From NCBI GenBank assembly GCA_028289505.1, contig JANQPK010000001.1:1-13031 (forward strand): 13,031 bases of DNA, written 5' to 3'. Positions 1 to 6,626 of the stretch are shown here, one piece after another. The stretch comes from Cyclobacteriaceae bacterium. Lineage in GTDB: Bacteria; Bacteroidota; Bacteroidia; Cytophagales; Cyclobacteriaceae. A model generated the notes under the pieces. It was not told the DNA's origin. It searched no databases and saw only the letters and a list, made by a program, of their open reading frames with translations. A program made the translations under genes and the position numbers. The stretch's first letter is position 1, and every line of letters starts with the position of its first letter.

Positions 1-287
1 ATGAAGGTTGCAACAGTATAAATGTAATGATTGTTTTTGTAGCCTTTATGGTAGCATTCGGAAGTTTCAGCTGGCGCAAGTTATGGTTTATATTAGCTGG
101 ATTGCTGTTGATTTATTTGTTGAATCTGACCAGGGTGACCTTCTTGTTTTGGGTGGCGGACAGTATGCCTCATTATCTCTACTTTATGCACAAATATGTA
201 TTTACCATTTTCATTTACGTTGTAGTGCTGGTGCTGTGGTATCTCTGGATATTTAAATTTCATGATAAGGCAGCTGTGGCAGCTTAG
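1..287 (+). CDS. xrtF: Exosortase, XrtF-like (3' part; 5' end outside window)
   Basis: This is the C-terminal part of an exosortase, an inner-membrane cysteine transpeptidase that cuts and sorts proteins carrying PEP-CTERM-like tails. The open frame is already running at the window edge (first full codon at 3) and ends with TAG at 285-287. The first visible residues read EGCNSINVM, the Bacteroidota form of the exosortase active-site segment, with the catalytic Cys codon at 9-11. The conserved Arg is in NLTR (codon 132-134) and the conserved His probably in the YFMHKYVF segment (codon 189-191). At least three hydrophobic helices surround them. The in-frame ATG at 27 is internal, because starting there would drop the catalytic Cys. 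The gene overlaps the next one by 26 bp, so they are translationally linked. The XrtF subtype is inferred mainly from that neighbour; the general exosortase call is firm. Confidence 0.85.
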   Translation, partial: EGCNSINVMIVFVAFMVAFGSFSWRKLWFILAGLLLIYLLNLTRVTFLFWVADSMPHYLYFMHKYVFTIFIYVVVLVLWYLWIFKFHDKAAVAA

Positions 288-708
288 CCCTAAGGTGCAT
301 CCGGTAAAACGAATGTTTTACGTGGCAATGGGGCTATTGGCATTGATCTTAATTTTCGTTTTTCAACAATTCTCATATATCGGATTTTTTTCTGAAACTT
401 TGTTCTCGTTCAAATTAGATCCTGTCTGGGAATTCTCTCTAAACAAAATCATCCGATTTTTATTGAACGATATGGCAGTAATCACGGTTATTTATGGAAT
501 TTTCTATGAAAAAAAATATGTGGAGCTGTCCTTATTGGTAGTTTGTTTTGGGTTTGTCTTCATTCTGTTACCATATTTGTTTCTGGTGAACAACTATCCT
601 CAGTATAACGGGCCATTGTACTCTCACCTGCACCGGTTGGTAATGAATCCCATACTGTTGCTATTATTGATTCCTGTGTTGCTTTACCAGAAAATGATGA
701 AAACATGA
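262..708 (+). CDS. Exosortase F system-associated membrane protein
   Basis: A 148-aa membrane protein that resembles the small partner encoded beside XrtF exosortases in Bacteroidota (NCBI family 'exosortase F system-associated protein'). I recognise the pattern by its length, by the RFLLNDMA segment after the first helix and a large loop, by the central pair of helices, and by the HRLVMNP motif just before the last helix. Four hydrophobic stretches are visible, at about residues 18-36, 70-84, 88-108 and 128-144. Its exact role is unknown in the literature I know; a helper or assembly factor for the exosortase is the usual guess. It overlaps the exosortase gene by 26 bp and the following aminotransferase by 4 bp (ATGA), which indicates one operon. 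Confidence 0.75.
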   Translation: MIRQLWQLSPKVHPVKRMFYVAMGLLALILIFVFQQFSYIGFFSETLFSFKLDPVWEFSLNKIIRFLLNDMAVITVIYGIFYEKKYVELSLLVVCFGFVFILLPYLFLVNNYPQYNGPLYSHLHRLVMNPILLLLLIPVLLYQKMMKT

Positions 709-1838
709 ATGAAAAGATCTGGTTGTCACCCCCACATATGGGTGGAAAGGAAGAAAAATATGTAGAGGATGTATTCGCCTCGAATTGGATTGCACCAATA
801 GGTCCATATGTGGATCAATTTGAAAAAATGCTGGCAAACTACAATGAAGTGCAGCATGTAGCGGCTTTAAGCTCCGGGACTGCTGCCATACACTTAGCTT
901 TGATCATTCTGGGAGTTCAACCTGGAGACGAGGTGATCTGTTCATCATTCACCTTTGCCGCATCGGCCAACCCCATTTACTACCTGGGTGCACACCCTGT
1001 GCTGGTAGACTCAGAACCAGAGACCTGGAATATGGACCCGGAACTTCTAAAAAAGGCTATTGAATCCCGTATTCGCTCTGGTCAAAAGCCCAAGGCTATT
1101 GTATTGGTTTATTTATATGGCATGCCAGCCATGATTGATGAAATTTTGGACATTGCCCGAGAATATAATATTCCAGTTGTGGAGGATGCTGCGGAGGCAT
1201 TAGGGTCAACCTATAAGGGGAGAAAATTAGGCAGCTTTGGTGATATTGGGGTTTACTCCTTTAATGGTAACAAGATCATTACCACCTCAGGCGGAGGCGC
1301 CCTGGTATCGGAGCATGGTGAATATGTTGAAAAGGCCAAGTACTTGTCTACCCAAGCCCGTGATCCGGCTTTACACTACCAGCATTCCCAAATAGGATAC
1401 AACTATAGATTGAGCAACGTGTTGGCAGCAATTGGTTGTGGACAAATGGAGGTGCTGGATGACAGAGTGGCAAGACGAAGAGAAATCCACCGGTATTATC
1501 AGGAAAAGCTCTCTTCCATTCAACAAATACAGTTTTTACCAGAACCTAAAGACTATTTTTCAAACCGATGGCTTACTTGTATAACGGTTCAGGGAAATGA
1601 AGGTATTAACTTGAAAATATGCCAAAATTTACAAAATGAGAATATAGAAGCTCGACCCTTATGGAAACCACTTCATATACAACCTTCGTTTAAACAAGCA
1701 ACGGTATTCTCCAATGGTGTTTCGGAGCAGCTCTTCGATTATGGCATATGTTTGCCCTCTGGTACGGCCATGACTGAAGTGCAGCTGGAAAGGGTGGTGA
1801 AAGCTATTAGGAACGCACTATGTTCGAAACGCAAATAA
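705..1838 (+). CDS. DegT/DnrJ/EryC1/StrS family PLP-dependent sugar aminotransferase
   Basis: A 377-aa aminotransferase of the nucleotide-sugar class, which transfers an amino group from glutamate to a 4-keto (or 3-keto) sugar nucleotide. Family features are the SSGTAAIHLAL phosphate-binding segment (about 56-66), the VVEDAAEALGS segment with the Asp that contacts the PLP pyridine nitrogen (D161), and SFNGNKIITTSGGG with the Schiff-base lysine K190. Length is normal for the family. The sequence resembles PglE-type enzymes acting on UDP-2-acetamido-2,6-dideoxy-4-hexulose, and such a 4-keto sugar is the expected product of the dehydratase encoded at 6627-8543, so the two may act in sequence. 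The ATG overlaps the preceding stop by 4 bp, so it belongs to the exosortase operon. Regiochemistry and substrate are inferred; no PglD-like acetyltransferase is visible in the window. Confidence 0.88.
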   Translation: MNEKIWLSPPHMGGKEEKYVEDVFASNWIAPIGPYVDQFEKMLANYNEVQHVAALSSGTAAIHLALIILGVQPGDEVICSSFTFAASANPIYYLGAHPVLVDSEPETWNMDPELLKKAIESRIRSGQKPKAIVLVYLYGMPAMIDEILDIAREYNIPVVEDAAEALGSTYKGRKLGSFGDIGVYSFNGNKIITTSGGGALVSEHGEYVEKAKYLSTQARDPALHYQHSQIGYNYRLSNVLAAIGCGQMEVLDDRVARRREIHRYYQEKLSSIQQIQFLPEPKDYFSNRWLTCITVQGNEGINLKICQNLQNENIEARPLWKPLHIQPSFKQATVFSNGVSEQLFDYGICLPSGTAMTEVQLERVVKAIRNALCSKRK

Positions 1839-1979
1839 AACCTACATCCAGGACGATTAATAAGTTCATTTCCCTATATTTATCGCTAATTAAAGATAAG
1901 ATGGGTTTTAGTTGTTTGGATTAATCCCTAAATAATTCAAAAAATTGTTGAAAATATATCGTGATGCTTCTATCTTTTT

Positions 1980-1987
1980 TATATTTG
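1980..1987 (+). promoter_or_regulatory. Possible Bacteroidota-type -7 box for the 2005 gene
   Basis: The sequence TATATTTG matches the Bacteroidota sigma-ABfr -7 consensus TAnnTTTG and ends 17 bases before the ATG at 2005. A well-spaced -33 TTTG element is not clear: TTG triplets at 1945-1950 are too far upstream. The implied leader would be very short. The 166-bp gap between the aminotransferase and the 966-aa gene is the natural place for a promoter, but this match could be chance in AT-rich DNA. Confidence 0.35.
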
Positions 1988-2004
1988 ATCACGTCCTCTA
2001 AAAT

Positions 2005-4905
2005 ATGAAACATCTATACTTTTTATTGACGCTTTTATTGTTAGTACCTAACCAGCGTCTGGAAGCCTTGAACTTCTATGCTCAGGCTACAGGCAATTGG
2101 AGTAATGCAGGTGGTACTGTATGGTTTGATGCTGCTGTTGGTGGAACTGCTTATGGGGCGGGAGTGTTTCCTGGAACCGGTGATGACGTTTTTGTTAACA
2201 ATGGTGTTTCAGTTGGAGTTGACATAGTTGCTACCTGCCGAAACTTATTCTTGGATGCCAATACACTGGGTGCTGTGGTAATTTTAGCCCCTCTTACAGT
2301 TGAAGGAACTATGCTTGGTTGGGGTGGACTTTTTCCTGCAATACCGACAACAACCTTGATAGGATCACAATTTGGAGCTCCGTTAATATTTACCGGTACC
2401 GCAACAAATACTACCGGAGTATTTGCACTCACAAACAATGAGGTAATAGCTTATTGGAATCTGGCTTCTCCCCTGCCTCCTTGTAATTTCAACTTAGCCT
2501 CCACCGGTCGTATCTCGTTCGTTGGAGCTTTTGTTGGCTTTGTATTCCAACCAGGTGATCTTGCTTTTATTAATGGAGCTAGCATGTCTATAACATCAGG
2601 TACTTTAGAAACAACCAATACTAGCATTACTGGTATTAGAATACAAGCAGGAGGACTTTCGATAAGTTCTGGAGCGACATTCAATTTAGATGTGCCAATA
2701 AATGAAGATGGTATGGCAACCTCCAGGATAAATTCCATATCGATTGACGGTGATTTGATCTGTTTAGACGCAAATACCTATGTGAATTCAGAGACTATAT
2801 CAATTGGCTCAACGGGTTCATTGATCACAAATTTCAACGGTGTAGACCAAACTGAAGGATGGTGGCATACCACTGCCTCACCAAACACTACTCCAATCTT
2901 CGATGTTAATAGTACTGTTAACTTCCAAGCCAATGCCGATCAGGCGATTCCTGCATTTTCCTACGGTAATTTAATAGTTGAAGCTGTGAACGGGGACCGT
3001 AATAAGACTGTTGAAGGCTCAGGGACGTTTATTGTGAACGGTACGTTTACAGTAAATAGTTCAAGTGTTATTTTTGGATCGAATGCGGCTGCATCATCCA
3101 ATCTTGATTTTCGGGGAGATATCGTTAATTTTGGACGCTGGGGAACTTTTGTTAATGATAATATCCGATTAAACGGAAGTGCTGCCCAATCCATAAGCGG
3201 GGGTGATCCTATTAATATTCAGAATATTAATCTAGAAGTGGACAATAACTCAGGAGTATCGGTTGCAAGCAATTTAGAGCTGAATCAAAACTTAATATTA
3301 ACCAACGGGGTATTAAACCAGACTTCAGGTTCAATGACGTTTAGTGGATCATCTGATCAAGTTATCTCAGGAAACGGATCTGCAAATTTCATTGATTTAT
3401 ACGTTGAAAATGACCTTGACAACGAATCTACTATTACGGTGGCTGGTATCTTAACCCTTGATCCGGGTGTGGTTTTCGATGCTGATGGATTACCAAATAA
3501 TGGGAGTTTAACTCTACTTTCTGATGCAACAGGTTCAGCAAGATTAGCACCAATTACTGGAGGTGCAAATTTAGGAGGTAACGTCACGGTGCAGCGCTTT
3601 ATGGGTACTGAATCTGCGGGAATCCCAATTTTCCGATATATTTCTTCGCCTGTTGATGGAGCAAATGTAAGTGATTGGAGCGATGACAATCCCATTGCTA
3701 GTTCCAATACATACTTTTATGACGAGACCATTCCAGGAGCCTCAAACTCTGGATGGACCTTAGCAAGTAGCTCTACTTCTTTAAATGATGGTCGGGGATT
3801 TGCTTCTTTAGCAGATGCCAGTGTTGACATAACACTCGATCTAACTGGACCTGTGAATCAGGGTAGTTTTACTACTAATTTAGACTACACTAATGGGAGT
3901 GGTGATGATGATGTGGGTTGGAACCTTATTGGAAATCCATACCCTAGTGCCATTGATTGGGATAATGTAACCAGATCCGGTTCCGTTGATCCAGCGGTAG
4001 TAGTTAGTAGTAATGGAGCCACTGGCCGTGTCCAATATCTTTGGTGGGATAACGGAGTGGGTCCATTGACTGGCGGTATCATTGGGAGTGGCCAGGCTTT
4101 TTGGGTCTTAGCAAATGCTGCGGGTCAATCTGTAACTGTAACCGAATCATCAAAAATAACTGGAGATGGCCCTTTCTACCGGACAAACGATGTAGTACAG
4201 GATCTATTGACCATACATCTTAGTGATGGTCTGACACAGGATGTTACCTATATTCGCTTACTCGAAGAAGCAACACCAGAATATGATGAATCAATTGATA
4301 TGCTAAAACGAAGCAATGGGATATTCAATATTACAAGCCTTTCTGAAGATGAAAAGCATATGGCAATAAACGCTTATGATCAATTGGAAAATGGTAAGCT
4401 AATTCCGTTGGACATCTATAATATTGATCCAGGTAGTTACACTTTCAGTATTGAAGAAACCTTTGCTTCGGAGGTACAGTTTGTGTTGATAGATAGATTC
4501 CTGGATGAGGAAGTTCCGATTGAACAAAATGATTCGGGGCCATTTGAATATAGTTTTGAGGTTACAACTGATCCACTTACCTACGGCGTTGAGCGTTTTA
4601 GAATCCAAGTTGGAAGAAGTATCATTACCACTTTAGATGATGAATTTAATGGGGTATCCATATACCCTAATCCCGTTGGTTCTGGAGAACTCTTAAATCT
4701 GAATATTTCAGGTTTATTTGATAACATTGATCCTGTTGAAATAGTTATAATGGATCGTAAGGGTTCTGCCGTGAGTAGAAGTACACTTTCACCAAATATC
4801 AATGGAACAATTCAGTTGAATATGGATAGCTATTCTTCGGGCATGTATATTTTAAAATTAATCGGATCAAACGCTACTCATCATTATAAAGTAATTAAGA
4901 ACTAA
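2005..4905 (+). CDS. Large secreted beta-rich protein with type IX secretion C-terminal domain
   Basis: A 966-aa exported protein. The N-terminus is a Sec signal peptide (MKHLYFLLTLLLLVPNQ, cleavage near residue 22). The body is rich in Gly, Asn, Ser and Thr. From about residue 300 to 500 it holds at least three loosely repeated beta-type units of the form NG..Q.I.......F.NL.VE....L....L.L..G, suggesting a solenoid or repeated beta-sandwich. A later region has WNLIGNPYPSAIDWDN, often seen in Bacteroidota T9SS cargo. The last 85 or so residues, beginning GVSIYPNP and ending HHYKVIKN, form a type A T9SS sorting domain (Por_Secre_tail), so the protein should cross the outer membrane and be surface-attached or released. 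No catalytic domain is recognised; a structural or adhesive role is possible but not shown. It is 11 bp upstream of the 69-aa sorted peptide gene and probably cotranscribed with it. Confidence 0.85.
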   Translation: MKHLYFLLTLLLLVPNQRLEALNFYAQATGNWSNAGGTVWFDAAVGGTAYGAGVFPGTGDDVFVNNGVSVGVDIVATCRNLFLDANTLGAVVILAPLTVEGTMLGWGGLFPAIPTTTLIGSQFGAPLIFTGTATNTTGVFALTNNEVIAYWNLASPLPPCNFNLASTGRISFVGAFVGFVFQPGDLAFINGASMSITSGTLETTNTSITGIRIQAGGLSISSGATFNLDVPINEDGMATSRINSISIDGDLICLDANTYVNSETISIGSTGSLITNFNGVDQTEGWWHTTASPNTTPIFDVNSTVNFQANADQAIPAFSYGNLIVEAVNGDRNKTVEGSGTFIVNGTFTVNSSSVIFGSNAAASSNLDFRGDIVNFGRWGTFVNDNIRLNGSAAQSISGGDPINIQNINLEVDNNSGVSVASNLELNQNLILTNGVLNQTSGSMTFSGSSDQVISGNGSANFIDLYVENDLDNESTITVAGILTLDPGVVFDADGLPNNGSLTLLSDATGSARLAPITGGANLGGNVTVQRFMGTESAGIPIFRYISSPVDGANVSDWSDDNPIASSNTYFYDETIPGASNSGWTLASSSTSLNDGRGFASLADASVDITLDLTGPVNQGSFTTNLDYTNGSGDDDVGWNLIGNPYPSAIDWDNVTRSGSVDPAVVVSSNGATGRVQYLWWDNGVGPLTGGIIGSGQAFWVLANAAGQSVTVTESSKITGDGPFYRTNDVVQDLLTIHLSDGLTQDVTYIRLLEEATPEYDESIDMLKRSNGIFNITSLSEDEKHMAINAYDQLENGKLIPLDIYNIDPGSYTFSIEETFASEVQFVLIDRFLDEEVPIEQNDSGPFEYSFEVTTDPLTYGVERFRIQVGRSIITTLDDEFNGVSIYPNPVGSGELLNLNISGLFDNIDPVEIVIMDRKGSAVSRSTLSPNINGTIQLNMDSYSSGMYILKLIGSNATHHYKVIKN

Positions 4906-4916
4906 CCAGCTTTTGC

Positions 4917-5126
4917 GTGAAAACAACACACTTTTGGCCTTTTAAGAAATCGGGTTATTGGATAATGCTCCTAATGCTGATAGGGGTACTGACAGCGTAT
5001 GCTCAACCGGATCCTCCTGATAACCCCCAAGTGCCTATTTCTGGGATTGGATATTTATTGGCAATCGGAGGGGCTCTAGGGATCAAGAAGATATATGATA
5101 TTCAAAAGAAAAATCACTCGGAGTAA
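4917..5126 (+). CDS. Small secreted precursor with PISG/PID-CTERM-like sorting tail
   Basis: A 69-aa bipartite precursor. The N-terminus has a basic start (residues 2-11, with two Lys) and a hydrophobic signal core, with a probable signal peptidase site after AYA (about residue 29). A short Pro/Asp-rich linker follows (QPDPPDNPQ), then PISG, a glycine-rich hydrophobic helix (IGYLLAIGGALGI) and a basic tail beginning KK. This order (short motif, helix, basic residues) is the PEP-CTERM/exosortase-type sorting layout and closely resembles the Bacteroidota PID-CTERM tail family, with PISG where PIDG is usual. Start is GTG, 11 bp after the preceding stop; no better ATG is in frame upstream. The mature protein after signal cleavage would be only about 40 aa, so the tail is most of it. 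It is followed by a strong terminator and then by two membrane-protein genes. It is a candidate substrate of the exosortase at the window start. A simple small membrane protein is the alternative. Confidence 0.72.
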   Translation: MKTTHFWPFKKSGYWIMLLMLIGVLTAYAQPDPPDNPQVPISGIGYLLAIGGALGIKKIYDIQKKNHSE

Positions 5127-5150
5127 TTGTAAAAATTATAAAAGAAGGTA

Positions 5151-5210
5151 ATGATTATTCTCAGCCGCGAACACTCCAAAAAAGAGTGCTTGCGGTTTTT
5201 TCATTTATAG
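5151..5210 (+). other. 19-codon ATG reading frame across the terminator (leader peptide or true start of the next gene)
   Basis: ATG at 5151 opens a 19-codon frame, MIILSREHSKKE..., ending TAG at 5208-5210. It spans the terminator hairpin and is in a different frame from the next CDS. The run of six A at 5178-5183 joins the two frames: one extra A there (or a -1 slip) would give MIILSREHSKK-RVLAVFSF, a normal-looking basic N-terminus directly before the first membrane helix of the 155-aa protein. An AGAAGG-like purine run lies only 2 nt before the ATG, too close for a standard Shine-Dalgarno. It may be a leader peptide, a slippage-dependent start, a homopolymer error in the sequence, or chance. 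Confidence 0.35.
5165..5201 (+). terminator. Intrinsic terminator/attenuator between the 69-aa gene and the membrane genes
   Basis: The left arm is CCGCGAACACTC (5165-5176), the loop CAAAAAA (5177-5183), the right arm GAGTGCTTGCGG (5184-5195), and six T follow (5196-5201). The 12-position stem has ten Watson-Crick pairs, one G-U and one A-C mismatch. This is a classical rho-independent terminator 38 bp after the stop of the 69-aa gene. It lies inside the apparent start region of the next CDS, whose GTG at 5186 is in the right arm. No gap is left for a separate downstream promoter, so partial readthrough is the simplest explanation: much transcript for the small precursor, little for the two membrane proteins. 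Confidence 0.8.
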
Positions 5211-5653
5211 TGGTCATACATATGTTGCTAGTCGGGTGTTTTATCTTTGATTTTCATATGCCATCATTTAACCAATCAAGCCTATTTAACTATTACAAGA
5301 GCTATTCAGTTTTAGGTCCCTTTTTCACTGATAAGAGTGTGCGGTCCACCTATTTACTTGGTGTTGAAAGAAATGACCAGGAATCCTACTATCCACAATT
5401 AAGTAGCCACCAAGAATACTTATCTAAGTTTAGTTATCAACAGTTGAAGCGAGCAGATTTCGAAAAGCTTTTATCCTGGTATTCCTTATCATTTGACAAG
5501 CTACCTGCGTTTAGAATCTACTTACTAAGTTACCTTTATCAGCAACAGCCGGCACTTAAGGATATCGATTCAATAAGCATAATTATTTTAAATCGATATG
5601 GGGAGTATCCTGAAGTGAATACAGATACATTAAAAATATTTCAGTATCCATAA
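5186..5653 (+). CDS. Single-pass membrane protein of unknown function (SdpA-like position and topology)
   Basis: A 155-aa protein I cannot assign to a family by sequence. It has one N-terminal hydrophobic helix (about residues 3-23) and a soluble remainder of about 130 aa, rich in Tyr, Gln and Ser, with an aromatic/basic segment GPFFTDKSVRSTYLLGV at about 44-60. Its size, its single N-terminal helix, and its place directly before an HTTM-type gene (2 bp gap) match the layout of SdpA next to SdpB; homology is not shown. The start is uncertain. GTG at 5186 is the first usual start codon in this frame, but it lies in the terminator stem; the frame is open upstream to 5099 without an ATG, and the next in-frame ATG (5222) falls inside the helix. 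See the 19-codon frame at 5151 for another possible N-terminus. Confidence 0.7.
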   Translation: MLAVFSFIVVIHMLLVGCFIFDFHMPSFNQSSLFNYYKSYSVLGPFFTDKSVRSTYLLGVERNDQESYYPQLSSHQEYLSKFSYQQLKRADFEKLLSWYSLSFDKLPAFRIYLLSYLYQQQPALKDIDSISIIILNRYGEYPEVNTDTLKIFQYP

Positions 5654-5655
5654 CT

Positions 5656-6540
5656 GTGGAGAAGTTGGTAGCAACTTATCAGCAGAAGCTTTTGATCCCG
5701 AGGTACTGCAACAACATAGAAGTATTTTTCAAAGGGTGGTACGCCTTCACTTTAATTAAACTAATGCTGTTAGGCCCATTGTTCAATCAGTTACTAAGTT
5801 TTCAAAAAATAGTAGAGGGATCATTTTATTACTCATTTGCTTCACCTAAAACTCTAAAAGCTATAATGGCTGTAGTGTTGTTAACAGGGTTATTATGTAA
5901 GCGTAACTATGTACTTTCTCTGGTTATGTTTCTGGTAGTTTTAATGTACCACCATATCACTCACCCGGTGATAAATGGCGGGGACCAGGTGGTGCTGTTC
6001 TATATGTTTCTAGGGGTTTTCTGTAATAACCGCCCCTCGTTTTCCGAAGAGTCGATTATTCGGTTGTTTCAAGATGCCCTTAACAATTTTTGCATTTTGA
6101 TAGCACAGATACAGGTAGCCTTAATCTACTTGGTTTCAGGGTGGGATAAACTAAACAGTGAAACCTGGATAGATGGAACCGCAATTTTCAATTTACTACA
6201 GGTCGATTTTTATCCCACTAATTGGCTTCAGGCATTGACCGAAGGGGTAGACCTGCAAACTTTAGTCATGGTAAGCTGGCTGGTAATCGCCTTTGAATTG
6301 TTGTTCCCTTTACTGGTTTGGATTCCCGGTTTACGGTACTGGATGTTGTCAATGGGCATCCTGTTTCATTTATTCATTGCCCTGGGCTTGAGCCTGCCTG
6401 ATTTTGCGCTGATCATGATCTGGACCTACGTAATCTTTGTGAAACAAAAAGATTTCAATAAGGTTATCAAAATGATAAGAAAGATAACAGACAGTCTTTC
6501 AAAACGCTTGAAATCGATTTCGAAGACGACTGGTACGTAA
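5656..6540 (+). CDS. HTTM-domain (vitamin K-dependent carboxylase-like / SdpB-like) membrane protein
   Basis: A 294-aa polytopic membrane protein with the HTTM/VKGC-like pattern. Six or more helices lie between residues 30 and 262. GGDQVVLFYMFLGVF is at 108-122, and the family hallmark QVALIYLVSGWDKLNSETW...GTAI at 153-177. It lacks the large C-terminal lumenal domain of true gamma-carboxylases and ends in a Lys/Arg-rich cytoplasmic tail, like short bacterial HTTM proteins including SdpB. SdpB, with SdpA, is needed to mature the SdpC toxin in Bacillus; enzymatic activity for most short HTTM proteins is unknown. The start is GTG, 2 bp after the preceding stop, so the gene is coupled to the 155-aa gene and lies downstream of the terminator at 5165-5201. 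The HTTM call is good; the SdpB subgroup is inference. Confidence 0.78.
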   Translation: MEKLVATYQQKLLIPRYCNNIEVFFKGWYAFTLIKLMLLGPLFNQLLSFQKIVEGSFYYSFASPKTLKAIMAVVLLTGLLCKRNYVLSLVMFLVVLMYHHITHPVINGGDQVVLFYMFLGVFCNNRPSFSEESIIRLFQDALNNFCILIAQIQVALIYLVSGWDKLNSETWIDGTAIFNLLQVDFYPTNWLQALTEGVDLQTLVMVSWLVIAFELLFPLLVWIPGLRYWMLSMGILFHLFIALGLSLPDFALIMIWTYVIFVKQKDFNKVIKMIRKITDSLSKRLKSISKTTGT

Positions 6541-6626
6541 ATTGCTTAGCTTAGTTCTCAAAATAATTATATAGTTTCTTATATTGCCAATAGTAAATCA
6601 AAAGTGATCCCAGCTAAGACCAGTTT

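Noticed and set aside
8..256. 82-aa plus-strand frame overlapping the exosortase
   Set aside because: It is an alternative-frame shadow of the exosortase coding region and has no family features.
27..287. ATG at 27 as a true start of a small 86-aa membrane protein
   Set aside because: The frame is open to the window edge and the preceding codons encode the exosortase active-site motif EGCN, so this Met is internal.
6541..6626. Terminator or promoter between the HTTM gene and the dehydratase gene
   Set aside because: AT-rich sequence without a convincing hairpin plus T-run and without a TAnnTTTG match.
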